Assembly (NCBI RefSeq): GCF_025630775.1
Contig: NZ_JAOSZE010000013.1
Span: 147,240 to 211,239 of the forward strand
Direction of reading: 5' to 3'
DNA length: 64,000 nt
DNA from: Actinoplanes sp. KI2
GTDB taxonomy: Bacteria > Actinomycetota > Actinomycetes > Mycobacteriales > Micromonosporaceae
Shown here: one piece after another, positions 52,987 through 62,506 of the stretch
Layout of the letters: every line of letters begins with the position of its first letter
How positions within the stretch are numbered: position 1 is the first letter of the stretch
Program-made: the position numbers and the translations under genes
The notes under the pieces: generated by a model
What the model was told of the DNA's origin: nothing
Seen by the model: only the letters and a program-made list of their open reading frames with translations
Database searches by the model: none

Positions 52987-53195
52987 CCGGGTCAGGTGCG
53001 CCGGCCGGGCTCACGGCACGGGAAACGACCGTCCTGCTGCTGCTCGCCGAGGGGTTGACCGCCCGGGCCATCGCGCGACGTCTCGGCGTCGCCACCGCGA
53101 CGGTCTCCAAGCATCAGGAGAACCTGTATCGCAAACTCGGCACGCGGGACCGGCTCACCACCGTGCTCACCGCGCAGCGTCTGAACCTCGTCTGA
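52983..53195 (+). CDS. Stand-alone LuxR-type HTH protein
   Basis: 70 aa, essentially only a GerE/LuxR HTH: GLTARETTVLLLLAEGLTAR followed by AIARRLGVATATVSKHQENL and YRKLGTRDRLTTV. No sensor or receiver domain is present. ATG 52983 overlaps the preceding stop. The first half binds DNA by family rules; it may be a functional mini-regulator or the surviving 3' piece of a larger gene. Confidence 0.7.
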   Translation: MTGSGAPAGLTARETTVLLLLAEGLTARAIARRLGVATATVSKHQENLYRKLGTRDRLTTVLTAQRLNLV

Positions 53196-53482
53196 ATTCA
53201 TGGGAACCGACCGGGGATCTCACCACAGCGGACATCCCAGACCGCAGCGATGCGGTACGCGGCTGACCGCCGGCCCCGGCCCGCGCCGGGAGTCGCGGCG
53301 GGCCGCGTGGCTCCTGTTCGGCGCGGCCGGCGCCGGGATCGGGCTGGTCCGGCCGCGCGACCCGGCCGGTGGCCGGCGGCACCGCCGGCCCGCGCTACGC
53401 AGTCCTGCTAATACCGCCCGCCCACCGCCCGTCCGATCCTGGTAATGAGGTCACGACCGTCGTGACCGGAGGGGCTCGGACC

Positions 53483-53728
53483 ATGACTTCCCGCAGACTC
53501 GCGTCTTTGTCGCAAGGCACCAGGACCACCGCAATCATGATCGGAGTGCTGCTCACCGGCCTGGCCGGCGCGACACCCGCGTACGCCACCAACCCCTGCG
53601 ACGGGCCGAAGCCGCCGCCGTCCTGTGACCCGCCCCCGCCGCCCCCCACGCCGACGACCCGCACCGACGTGCTGGTCTCCGGGTCGGCCCAGTTCGACTG
53701 GGGCAACGACTGTCACCGTTACCGCTGA
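53483..53728 (+). CDS. Small secreted proline-rich protein
   Basis: 81 aa. The signal peptide has IMIGVLLTGLAGATPAYA with cleavage near residue 34; the mature part CDGPKPPPSCDPPPPPPTPT is followed by VLVSGSAQFDWGNDCHRYR. ATG 53483 with GGAGGGG. The abrupt end could mean truncation. The 53196-53482 gap before it has no supported gene. Confidence 0.5.
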   Translation: MTSRRLASLSQGTRTTAIMIGVLLTGLAGATPAYATNPCDGPKPPPSCDPPPPPPTPTTRTDVLVSGSAQFDWGNDCHRYR

Positions 53729-53847
53729 GCCCGCATACCGGCGCAACCAGCCCCGACGCGCCAGTCCAATAGACGTCAATCGAAATACTGCTGACCTGGA
53801 CGCCGTTGCGCTGCGGCCGGCGGCGAGCCGGGCCACGGAGGTGCCTG

Positions 53848-56394
53848 ATGGAACTCTTCCAATTCCGGTCGGTGCGACCTGTGCAGAGTCAACCTTCGGA
53901 CGGCTTGAGGGTGGATTCGAAGCTTTCCACGGCGGCCGCCCGCGAATCGGAGACCTCGAACAGCGGTACGGCCCGGATCGAGACGTGGATACGCGCCTTC
54001 TCCGACGCGCTCGCGCTGCGCGGCGATCTGGTGACGCCGGACGAATGCGTCAGCTTGCTGCCGAAGGACTGGATCGACGACGTGCGCTCGGCGAGCTGGA
54101 ACGCGCTCGACTCCAGGCTGGCGCGGCAGCTCGTCGAAGAGATGGATCGTGAGCAGACCCGGGCGGAGGTCGCCGAGTCGCTGTGCCGGCTGCTACTGAT
54201 CATCGATCTGGTCGCCGTTCTGGCCGCCGGCCGGCGTCGCCCGAAAGCGGACATCAGCGACCGCCGGTGGTGGGTCGTCTGGTTCCGCAGGCTGCGCGAG
54301 TGGTGGCTGGATCTGTTCCGGGACGAAACATCGCAGGACGTCAAGCCCGTGATCACCTCGGCCGCCGAGGTACGCGCCCGGGTCAGCTGGCGGCACGTGA
54401 TCATCCCAGCGCAGCACGTCGATCAGGCGGAACACGGTGTCTCGTTGCTGGCTCGCCGCCCCGGCGTGACGGATCTGTACGTCGTCCGCGACGAATGGAA
54501 CCACTACGAGGCCGGCGAATTGGCCGCCGTGGTCAACGTCCTTCCCGGCGAGACCTTCTCGCAGAGCGTCCGTCACGCCACCGAGGTCGACACTCTGACC
54601 TCTACCACGACCGAGACCACCTCCTCGCAGCTCACCGAGATGCAGCAGACCGCGTCGTCCAACCTGGCCGAGGCGAGCACGAAAGATTCGTCGGTCAACA
54701 TCGGCGTCCAGGGCCAGGTGCAGACGTCCGGGCAGTACGGTCCGACGCAGGTGAACACGAGCCTCGGCGCCCAGCTGCAGATTTCGCAGGCGCAGTCCGA
54801 CTCCCGGGCGCTGACGACCGCGAACCAGACGGTGCAACGGTCGGTGAAGTCGGTGACCGAGCGGGTGTCGACGATCCGGTCCGAACGGACGGTCACCCGG
54901 GACAGCACCCGCAGCCTTCACAAGCTGCAGAACTCCGGGTCGAAGGCCACGGTGGGCACGTACCGGTGGCTCACTTCGGTGCACTACGTCGAGGTGGTCC
55001 GCTATCCCAACCGGTTCGTGCTGGAATTCCAGATCCCGGAGCCCGGGGCCTGGCTGAGATGGGCGCTGCGCAACCCGCCGACAGGCGACTGGGACAACCC
55101 CCACCCCGGCCAATTCCGGTTGCCCACCGCGGCCAAGGACCTCTCGCCGGACCAGATAACCGCGGACAACTGGATGACGCTTGCCGGGCTCTGGCGGGTC
55201 CGCGGATTGAGCGCGCCCCCGGCCGCGTCCCTGACCATAGGAACTCAGCTGTCGGTGGACACGACCGAGAAATATGCGGCCGATGACGTCAAGACGCCCA
55301 CGGTGCCTCGCATCGCGATGGCCGCCGATGACAGCGTGACGGTGCCGAACGGATACCAGGCCGTGACGTGGTCCGCCGCGATCACGTCTTTCAAAGGCCA
55401 TGGCCCGTGGAATTTCGAGGAGGCCTGGATCACGGTGGGCGCGTCGCAGACATCTCAGCAGACGGTGTGGGCACAGGCGACCCCGAACCCCGACATCAGC
55501 GGCCCAAGGCTGGTGGGCCGGCCGGCCATCTCGGATGACGTGAAGATCTTCAACGTCGGGGACATCACCACCGGAACCATACCGATCTCCGTGTACGCCT
55601 TCGAGTTCCTCGACGGCTTCACCTGCAACGTCGACATAGAATGCACCTTGCTGCCGGAAGCTCTCACGCAGTGGCAACAGGACACCTTCGACCAGGTGGC
55701 GGCCGCCTACCAGAGCCGTCTCGACGCCCATCGCCGAGAGCGGGACGAGCGCAATCAGCTGGCGGGCCGCCCGTTCGACACGGCCGGGCCGCCCGAACTG
55801 AACAAACACCGGGCGGTCGACGAACTGCGCCGGATGGTGATTCAAGATCTCCGCGGTGTCCTGATGGGCGGCACGACCGATGTGAAGTCGGACGGCAAAT
55901 CACCGTTCGACGGCGCTGACGAGCCCTACGTGCCGGCCAAGCCGCTGGAGGATACCGAGACCATCCAGTTCTTCGAGCAGCTATTTGAATGGGAAAATCT
56001 GGTTTACATCTGTTACCCGTACTACTGGGCACGCCACGAGAAATGGGTGGAGAACGCCACGAGCGCGTCCTCCGATCCGGTCCTGGACGGATTCCTCAAC
56101 GCGGGATCGTCCCGTGTGGTCGTACCGGCCCGGCCGGGGTTCGAGAATGTGGTTCTCTACTATCTGTACACGGGCAAGATCTGGGGTGGCACCCAGCCGC
56201 CGGCACCGGACGAGCCGGGCTATCTCTCGATGGCCCAGGAGATCGAGAGCGTGCAGCGCGGAGCCACCGACGGAACTCCGCTATCCCCCTCGTGGTCGGT
56301 GCGTCTGCCGACGACCCTGCTGTGGGCCGGCACCGACGAGTCGACTCTTCCCCGCCGGCTGGCACCCACCATTCCGGAACCGCCGCACCGCTAG
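53848..56394 (+). CDS. Unrecognised 848-aa protein, partner of the next gene
   Basis: 848 aa, ATG 53848 with GGAGG. Features: a hydrophobic stretch near 112-128 (LCRLLLIIDLVAVLAAG), a Trp-rich amphipathic segment (WWVVWFRRLREWWLDLF, about 148-164), and a Ser/Thr/Gln-rich, probably coiled-coil or fibrous region at 240-360 (TSTTTETTSSQLTEMQQT). A conserved-looking domain follows (HYVEVVRYPNRFVLEFQIPE), then a C-terminal alpha/beta part with FEWENLVYICYPYYWARHEKW. No signal peptide or catalytic motif recognised. The next gene starts 7 nt downstream. Function not assigned. Confidence 0.7.
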   Translation: MELFQFRSVRPVQSQPSDGLRVDSKLSTAAARESETSNSGTARIETWIRAFSDALALRGDLVTPDECVSLLPKDWIDDVRSASWNALDSRLARQLVEEMDREQTRAEVAESLCRLLLIIDLVAVLAAGRRRPKADISDRRWWVVWFRRLREWWLDLFRDETSQDVKPVITSAAEVRARVSWRHVIIPAQHVDQAEHGVSLLARRPGVTDLYVVRDEWNHYEAGELAAVVNVLPGETFSQSVRHATEVDTLTSTTTETTSSQLTEMQQTASSNLAEASTKDSSVNIGVQGQVQTSGQYGPTQVNTSLGAQLQISQAQSDSRALTTANQTVQRSVKSVTERVSTIRSERTVTRDSTRSLHKLQNSGSKATVGTYRWLTSVHYVEVVRYPNRFVLEFQIPEPGAWLRWALRNPPTGDWDNPHPGQFRLPTAAKDLSPDQITADNWMTLAGLWRVRGLSAPPAASLTIGTQLSVDTTEKYAADDVKTPTVPRIAMAADDSVTVPNGYQAVTWSAAITSFKGHGPWNFEEAWITVGASQTSQQTVWAQATPNPDISGPRLVGRPAISDDVKIFNVGDITTGTIPISVYAFEFLDGFTCNVDIECTLLPEALTQWQQDTFDQVAAAYQSRLDAHRRERDERNQLAGRPFDTAGPPELNKHRAVDELRRMVIQDLRGVLMGGTTDVKSDGKSPFDGADEPYVPAKPLEDTETIQFFEQLFEWENLVYICYPYYWARHEKWVENATSASSDPVLDGFLNAGSSRVVVPARPGFENVVLYYLYTGKIWGGTQPPAPDEPGYLSMAQEIESVQRGATDGTPLSPSWSVRLPTTLLWAGTDESTLPRRLAPTIPEPPHR

Positions 56395-56401
56395 GAGAAT
56401 C

Positions 56402-57343
56402 GTGGAACCTTTGGAGATAGCTTCCGCGTTGGCCGCGAGCGGTAGCGGGACGGACGTTGCCAAGGAAATCATCGAGAAGCTGCTCGATCCGGGTTTGAAC
56501 AGCGCACTGAGTCCGGCGGCAGGTCTGCAGGTCAGCCCAGTGGTTTTTCAATCGACCGAGCAGGAGGGCCGGTGGAAGCCGACCGAACTCGTGGGCGCCG
56601 ATCGGGCGCTCGAGGTGAAGCCGAAAAAGGCGAACGGCGCCGCGGCGAAACCGCCGGACGAGCGTGTCCTCGCCAAGCCCTTCGGCCCGCTCCGGCAACA
56701 CGAGACCACGCTTTTCACCATCAAGATGCCGGGCATCGCCAGCGAGGACGAGATCGAGGCCGCCGTGCTGGAGCTGCTTTTCAGCATCGCCGGACAGAAC
56801 CGCGACGTCACCGACCTGAGCCATCTCATCAAGCCGGACGTCTGCACATTGCGCGTGTCCGCCACCTGGTGGTCAGACGGACTCGAGATCTTCGCCGGAT
56901 ACGCCGGCCTGTCGTCCGCGACGGCGTTCGGCAGTGTCTTCAACTCGAACGCGAACATCTCCCTTCAGGCGATTCCCTTCGGGAACTACTATCCGGCGTC
57001 GGTGCTGCTCACCTGGTCCGGTTGGGTCAACCCGATGGGACCCGGTTACTGGGAGTTCCAGGGCGCTGTGGTCCTCGATGCGGAGGGACAGACAAGCGGA
57101 TCGGGCTCGGAAAAGGCCCTGGTGGACAACCCACGCGGCCCCACCGGGGTGAAACACACCTCTCTCGGGGCTCGCTTGCCCGCCTACATGCGTTGCTGGG
57201 ATCGCTCCGGCGGAGAGCGAAAAGACCTGCGCTGGCATCCGATGCGGGGCTTCTCGATGGCTTACGAGGACCTGGGGACGCCGTCCCTGCAGCCCCTGGT
57301 TGACCGGCTCGTGGACCGGCTCCTCAACAGCCGGACGCCGTAG
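56402..57343 (+). CDS. Unrecognised 313-aa protein, co-transcribed with the 848-aa gene
   Basis: 313 aa from GTG 56402 (AGGAGAATC, 7 nt after the previous stop). N-terminal helical part (EIASALAASGSGTDVAKEII), then a domain with FTIKMPGIASEDEIEAAVLE and a Gly/Trp/Tyr-rich beta-like segment (LTWSGWVNPMGPGYWEFQGA). No TM segment, signal peptide or catalytic signature. Tight coupling suggests it binds the 848-aa protein. The frame upstream of 56402 is a shadow of the previous gene. Confidence 0.7.
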   Translation: MEPLEIASALAASGSGTDVAKEIIEKLLDPGLNSALSPAAGLQVSPVVFQSTEQEGRWKPTELVGADRALEVKPKKANGAAAKPPDERVLAKPFGPLRQHETTLFTIKMPGIASEDEIEAAVLELLFSIAGQNRDVTDLSHLIKPDVCTLRVSATWWSDGLEIFAGYAGLSSATAFGSVFNSNANISLQAIPFGNYYPASVLLTWSGWVNPMGPGYWEFQGAVVLDAEGQTSGSGSEKALVDNPRGPTGVKHTSLGARLPAYMRCWDRSGGERKDLRWHPMRGFSMAYEDLGTPSLQPLVDRLVDRLLNSRTP

Positions 57344-57502
57344 CCATACAGCGCGCTCCAGCACAGCCGGGCCACCAACAAAGATCACCCGGCACAACGC
57401 GAAGGTGTTCGTCAAGACCTCAACGACACGTCGCCCCCACCAAGCGCAAGCAACAGTCACGTGGGGGGTTCGGAGGGCTCGGCCCCCCGGCAGACATGAC
57501 GA

Positions 57503-57540
57503 GGGGCCGAGGTCCGCGCTTTCCGCGGACACACGGCCCC
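57503..57540. terminator. Nested hairpin 160 nt after the 848/313-aa operon
   Basis: Outer stem GGGGCCG/CGGCCCC (57503-57509, 57534-57540) and inner stem GTCCGCG/CGCGGAC (57512-57518, 57524-57530). It is a likely terminator; a small structured RNA cannot be excluded. The rest of 57344-57709 shows no gene. Confidence 0.55.
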
Positions 57541-57709
57541 TGCACCTCGTGGACCATACTTGGCAGAATAATAACCGCATACCCGTAGCTCAGGGCCCAA
57601 TCGTGACGCTATCGGCGGTCCGCCGAAGCGCGACCTGATCGGTTCAGCGATCGACAGCCGCCGCGCCGACACGTTGATCCAGTCGATCAACACCAGTAGC
57701 GCCGCGGTC

Positions 57710-58891
57710 CTAACCGTCGGACCACCACGGGCTGGTTGCCGAGGGCGGTGCGGCGACGGCTATGTCGACACGGACGAGGTCACCGAACTTAACAGCCGCT
57801 CGAGATGGCCGACGCTCAGAAAGCGCCATCAACGGCCGGCGAGCTGTATCAAGCTTTCCGTAGCTGTCCACCCGGCTCTGCGCCGACCTGGGCAGCGGTG
57901 TCAGCGACAGCAACCGGTTCGGCGGCTTCATCCTCCGTGCACACCTTGGATTGCCGAATCTGCGCGTGTCGCAGCATTGCATGTGAGACGACCGTCGTGA
58001 CGCCGCCCCACAGCTGGGCCGCGCGTGGCGGTACCCGAGCCGGTGGAACAGCTCGTCGACCACCTCCACCTGCCGCCGCTGCCAGGCGCCGCTGTGGTTG
58101 GCGACGTACCGGGCACTGTCGGATATACGCAGCGCCGCCGGTTCAACCTGACGGAGTACACGAGCCGGGGAGCGAGATCGTTTGCGGTGCCTGTCGTAGC
58201 AGGCGTCCGCGGTGATCTTCCCGGTCGCGACTTCCAGGGCGAACAGCGTCGTGGTGCCGTGTCGGCGGTAGTCATGGGTGCGACGTTCGGCCTGGTCGAA
58301 ACGCATCGGCAGCAGCGGTGCGGTCCGGTAGGGGGCCTGGATCTGCGACTTTTCGTCGACGCAGACCACCACGGCGTTCGCGGGCGGGTCCAGATACAGA
58401 CCGACGACGTCACGGATCTTGGCCTCGAGCTGCGGGTCGGTGGAGAACTTGAACGTCTCCGAGCGGTGTGGCTGCAGGCCCCACGCCCGCCAGATCCGGG
58501 CGACCTCGGCGAAGCTGACCGGCATCCCGGCCTTGCTCAAATGCTCGGCGAGCAGCCGTGCCGACCAGTGCGTCACCGCCAATTGTTGCGGTGGCGGGTT
58601 CAACGTGGACGCGATCACAGCAGGCTCATCGATCACCGGCGGGCGGCCCGAGCGGGGCAGATCGGCCAGGGCGTCGATCCCGCCGGTCTCGTAGCGGGCC
58701 CGCCAGGCGATCACCGTCTGCCGGGTCATCCCCACTTGCCGGCCGATCTCCGCATTCGGGAGGCCTTGGGCGGCCAGCAACAACATCCGGGCCCGCTGCA
58801 CATGCCCCGCCAGTGCCGTCGACGACCGGGTCAGCTCACGCAACCGGGCACCGTCACCGGGACGCAGGATCAACGCGGCAGCAACAGACAT
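57710..58891 (-). pseudogene. IS630-family transposase, 3'-truncated and fused to unrelated sequence
   Basis: From ATG 58891 the first ~235 residues are a normal IS630 transposase: HTH (LLLAAQGLPNAEIGRQVGMT), LADLPRSGRP linker, and the first DDE block VVVCVDEKSQIQA through TTLFALEVATGKITADACYD. After about 58180 homology stops; the expected DNYATHK and E blocks are absent and the open frame continues through unrelated arginine-rich translation. The element therefore lost its 3' end and cannot transpose. It borders the radical SAM operon. Confidence 0.82.
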
Positions 58892-59057
58892 GCCTCATTC
58901 TCCCGCACCCACACCGTCAAATCACTTCAGACACGCCACACTAGCCCGTGGATTACGCCGGGTCGATGGCCGCGGGTCGTCGCAGGCTTTGGCAGCCGTG
59001 ATTTCAGCGCTTCACCCTTGCCGAGGCTTCTTGCGACCACCCCGCCGAATCATGGAA

Positions 59058-60368
59058 TCAAGAGATCAGCATAGCTCCAAGAACGGTATTGACCTTGGCA
59101 TCGGCGAAGTCTCGCAGGGTGTACCCGCTTGCCGTCACAGAGCATTCGAATGTTACGGAGCACAGAGCCGCCAGCGGATCAACCACCACATTCGGTGCTG
59201 GGACACCGGAAATCGGTGCCTCGGACAGCACCGACGACTCCGATGCTCCGACCCTGACGCTCTCCGCTCCATTATAGAGGTGCACCACCGAGCGCTTCGC
59301 CTGCTCATGAACCAATTTCTCAAGATCCAGTGTCGGCTGCTGATCTATTCGCAGAAAAGCAGCCAGGTGGGACAGGTAGATGTCGGGCAGATCCAGTTCT
59401 CGACTCAGGCGCGCTGACGTCCCCGACGAACCTTGGAAACGTGGGTTCACCTCGAGGAAGTAAATCTGGCCTCGATGGAGAAGAGCGTCCATCCCGTAAG
59501 CTCCCCGATAACCGGAACTGGCCAGCCAGCGACCCACTTGACCAACAAGTCGGTCTAACGCCGACAAATGGTCCTTATCCAGGTCTTTCACCAAGGCGAA
59601 ATCGTTCCCACAATATCCCAAACGACGGTGAATGCACGATTCAACCCCAACAAGTTGAACCGATACCCCATGTACGGTCACGACACCCCGATGGTCAACC
59701 GTCGCCCCGACATTGAGCGGCAGGCTTGCCTCCAGATAATCGGTATAGGAAAACTGCGACCTAACCGAGCCGGTCAGACGATCAACGTCCTCCGGTGTCT
59801 CAGCGATGTCGACACCGGATCCACCGCTCGACCTTGCGAGCCTAATCACCTGCGGCCGCCCAGCGACGGCAGCATAGACTCGCCCGTCAGCATCCCCTGG
59901 CCGAGCATACTGCCATGGCAGGATCCTGATACCCTGAGCCTGAAGCTCGGCGTCGATCCAGACCCGGTTGTCGAAGCAAGCCTGGTGATCGGCAAAAAGA
60001 CCGAGGTAGCTGTCCCTGCCCCCTCGCGCCACTTGCGCCTCCCAGGAAAAGCGCGAGCCCTTATACGGAAACGTGGCGGAATAGCGGCTCACCTTGCTCT
60101 CGAACACCTCCCGCCATGCAACGAGATCGCCCATGTTTTCGAAGTCGTATTCGAAAGTATTGAGGTCGAAACGTCTCCCCATCCGAGTTTCCAAAGAACA
60201 GTCGAGGACGGCGCACTGTGCTCGCAGCGGCTGCGTGAGTGAAAAACAGTCAGTAAAGGCCCGCAACTGCGCAAGCGGCCAGGCATCCACCCCTCGCACC
60301 CCAAGCCAAACAAGGCGTTTACCCGCCAATATCTGGTCCAGCGAACGGAGCATCTCGGCCACATTCAC
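59058..60368 (-). CDS. ATP-grasp ligase
   Basis: 436 aa, starting at GTG 60368, 7 nt after the radical SAM stop. The ATP-grasp fold is supported by VIRLARSSGGSGVDIAETPE (flexible loop/Lys side), YRGAYGMDALLHRGQIYFLE and EVNPRFQGSSGTSARLSREL, the usual E-x-N-x-R magnesium/ATP site. N-terminal about 100 residues are a pre-ATP-grasp-like domain. It should activate a carboxylate by phosphorylation and couple it to an amine or thiol, the last step of the operon's presumed product assembly. The DNA is AT-richer than the rest of the window. Confidence 0.85.
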   Translation of the reverse strand: MNVAEMLRSLDQILAGKRLVWLGVRGVDAWPLAQLRAFTDCFSLTQPLRAQCAVLDCSLETRMGRRFDLNTFEYDFENMGDLVAWREVFESKVSRYSATFPYKGSRFSWEAQVARGGRDSYLGLFADHQACFDNRVWIDAELQAQGIRILPWQYARPGDADGRVYAAVAGRPQVIRLARSSGGSGVDIAETPEDVDRLTGSVRSQFSYTDYLEASLPLNVGATVDHRGVVTVHGVSVQLVGVESCIHRRLGYCGNDFALVKDLDKDHLSALDRLVGQVGRWLASSGYRGAYGMDALLHRGQIYFLEVNPRFQGSSGTSARLSRELDLPDIYLSHLAAFLRIDQQPTLDLEKLVHEQAKRSVVHLYNGAESVRVGASESSVLSEAPISGVPAPNVVVDPLAALCSVTFECSVTASGYTLRDFADAKVNTVLGAMLIS

Positions 60369-60375
60369 AGGGATT

Positions 60376-61428
60376 TCATCCGACCGGTGCCATGACGTTG
60401 TTCTGACAAACCACGCATCTGGGACCTAGCGCGACGCCCTTCTGAGACACAATCTCGACTGCGGCCTCGAAGACTTGGGTCAGCATGACCTCGGAACATG
60501 GAGCCGATTGCTCCAAGGGTGTCCCAACGGCAGGCCGGAACGGACTGATCACGGGATCACACCCCAAACTCGCCAGCCACTCGATTGCCTCCAGACTGTG
60601 GCCGGGCGGTTCCAGGCCGACGACCACGAGCGAGCGAACCGCTCCCTGCCGGCCGAGCCGTCGAACCGCTCGACTGATCGCTTGCTCATAAGCCGATCGC
60701 CCTAGCGAGGCCTTCTGCCTCGTCAAGTCGGAGACCTCGCCGATGCCCGAGGTTTCCAGATTTATGGCGAACCCGGAAACACCCACGTCGACCAATCTAT
60801 CGACGAACCACGGGTCCGACGCCCGAGGCGGCATCATTACCTCGACCGGAAGAGCGGAGTGCTTGCAAATTTCTGCGCAGGCAAGATCGAAAAAACCGTA
60901 GTCCCTCCGCGACGGGGTACCACCACTGATGAGCACATGCCGGAGGTCCTCCGTCTCCGACGCGATCATCAAAGCTTCCACGAGCTGCTCGACGGGGCGC
61001 TTCGAGTACTTCAACCCAGCAAGATCACAGAAGCTGCAGGCCATACTGCAGCCTGTGATCGGCGACAACCGCGCACGGTCGCCGACGGTGAATATGGAGT
61101 CGGCGACGCGGCGGCCCTTCGCATCGGTGCGATCAAGGTAGCCAGGCAGCGGGAGAATGCGCGCCTCCAAACGGTCATTTCCCACTAGGACGGCAAGCCC
61201 GTCGTTTGAGCGCCGAAGGACGGCGCTGCCGTTGCCAGCCGTCCGAGACAGTGGCGCATTCACATAGAAGGCGCCGTTACCGATATCTAGCGAAAGACCG
61301 CTGGTAGTCGCGTACTCGTTGAAGACCAACGGGAGTTGGCCTCCTTGGGTAACCTCTCGCACGACCTCAGGATCCACGGCGACACCGTAGGTGAGGAGGT
61401 TCATCTTGGCCCGTTCGAGACGGTTCAT
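60376..61428 (-). CDS. Radical SAM protein (rSAM1), canonical CX3CX2C
   Basis: 350 aa. ITGCSMACSFCDLAG carries the standard cluster motif (CX3CX2C) near residue 126; LISGGTPS is the GGE-like SAM segment; GLEPPGHSLEAIEWLASLGC and ISPFRPAVGTPLE lie in the C-terminal half; the C-terminus ends RCVVCQNNVM with an extra CxxC. ATG 61428 with GAGGGAAAG. It is paralogous to rSAM2 (62507-63706) along its length. Together they may perform sequential radical steps on one scaffold. Confidence 0.87.
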   Translation of the reverse strand: MNRLERAKMNLLTYGVAVDPEVVREVTQGGQLPLVFNEYATTSGLSLDIGNGAFYVNAPLSRTAGNGSAVLRRSNDGLAVLVGNDRLEARILPLPGYLDRTDAKGRRVADSIFTVGDRARLSPITGCSMACSFCDLAGLKYSKRPVEQLVEALMIASETEDLRHVLISGGTPSRRDYGFFDLACAEICKHSALPVEVMMPPRASDPWFVDRLVDVGVSGFAINLETSGIGEVSDLTRQKASLGRSAYEQAISRAVRRLGRQGAVRSLVVVGLEPPGHSLEAIEWLASLGCDPVISPFRPAVGTPLEQSAPCSEVMLTQVFEAAVEIVSQKGVALGPRCVVCQNNVMAPVG

Positions 61429-61458
61429 ATCGCTTTCCCTCTCGGGAGGAGCAGCGGC

Positions 61459-62457
61459 TCACGACACGGTCTGGTCCGCAAGTAAGATGATCTTTCCCAT
61501 GACGCCACCACGCTCCAACATGCGGTGCGCGGATGCGGCGTCACTCATGGGTAGCTTTCGGTGCACTACCGCAACTACACTACCGTCCTCCAGGAACGGC
61601 CATACGTTCTCGCGAGTAGCATTGACAACTTCGGCCTTACTTCCGCTTCCATGGCTCGGTCGCGACCTTAGATTCGTCGATCCGATCCACGCGGACTTGG
61701 CCATCAACGCTTGGAGGTCCAACTGACCGCGGACGCCCTTCTGCAGTCCGATGACGACAACGCGCCCGCCGCGCTTGAGTAGCGAAACATTCTCTTGCAA
61801 GAAGTCCCCGCCCAAGTTGTCGAGTATCAGGTCTAGACCCTGGCCCCCCGTTGCGGATGACACCACCTTGTGAAGCTCGTCCTCAAACCGCGCCGTCGCC
61901 GCGGCGCCGAGACGCATACACAACTCAGATCCGGCATCATTCCGGACTGTCGCAACGACGTGTGCACCAAGGACCCGGGCGATTTGTATTGCATGCGTGC
62001 CCACCCCGCCAGTTCCGCCCCTCACCAGAACGAATTGGCCTCGCTGAAGGCCTCCTTCCATGAGCAGGTTCGACCAAGCCGTACATGCGACTTCCGGCAG
62101 AGCCGCGGCGTCCTCAACCGACACACCGCGCGGGACCGGCAGGAGCTGGACGGCAGGGACTGCTACCCTTTGGGCATAGCCTCCCCCCGCGAGAAGTGCG
62201 CAGGCTGACTCACCAATCCGCCAGCCGCGGACGTCCCGGCCTACTTCCACGATGGTTCCCGAGCACTCGAGACCGAGGATCTCTGACGCACCTGGCGGCG
62301 GCGGGTAAAAGCCCTTGCGCTGGAGGAGATCGGCCCGGTTCACTCCAGCGGCCACAACCTCGATCACTACTTCATCCGGGTTTGGCGAAGGATCTGAAAC
62401 TTCCGCCCAGGTGAGAACCTCGGGACCGCCAACAACAGGCGGGACGATAGCGAACAT
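61459..62457 (-). CDS. Zinc-independent quinone-oxidoreductase-like MDR protein (PIG3 type)
   Basis: 332 aa, MDR superfamily. N-terminal GroES-like domain with AGVNRADLLQRKGFYPPPPG and GLECSGTIVEVG; Rossmann motif VLVRGGTGGVGTHAIQIARV; later VVVIGLQKG. The close match to TP53I3/QOR-like enzymes suggests NADPH-dependent reduction of an enone or quinone. It sits between the two radical SAM genes (49-nt and 30-nt gaps) and so probably reduces the intermediate in the same pathway. Confidence 0.88.
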   Translation of the reverse strand: MFAIVPPVVGGPEVLTWAEVSDPSPNPDEVVIEVVAAGVNRADLLQRKGFYPPPPGASEILGLECSGTIVEVGRDVRGWRIGESACALLAGGGYAQRVAVPAVQLLPVPRGVSVEDAAALPEVACTAWSNLLMEGGLQRGQFVLVRGGTGGVGTHAIQIARVLGAHVVATVRNDAGSELCMRLGAAATARFEDELHKVVSSATGGQGLDLILDNLGGDFLQENVSLLKRGGRVVVIGLQKGVRGQLDLQALMAKSAWIGSTNLRSRPSHGSGSKAEVVNATRENVWPFLEDGSVVAVVHRKLPMSDAASAHRMLERGGVMGKIILLADQTVS

Positions 62458-62506
62458 GTGCTACATGCTCCATGCCGCAAAGGAGGTACGCAATCCGTCG
62501 AAGCGA

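Noticed and set aside
57580..57610. CCGTAGCTCAGGG resembles the 5' side of a tRNA
   Set aside because: No acceptor, anticodon or T-arm can be folded around it; at most a relic of a tRNA used as an attachment site.
58025..59074. 349-aa plus-strand frame opposite the IS630 transposase
   Set aside because: Antisense of a recognised transposase.
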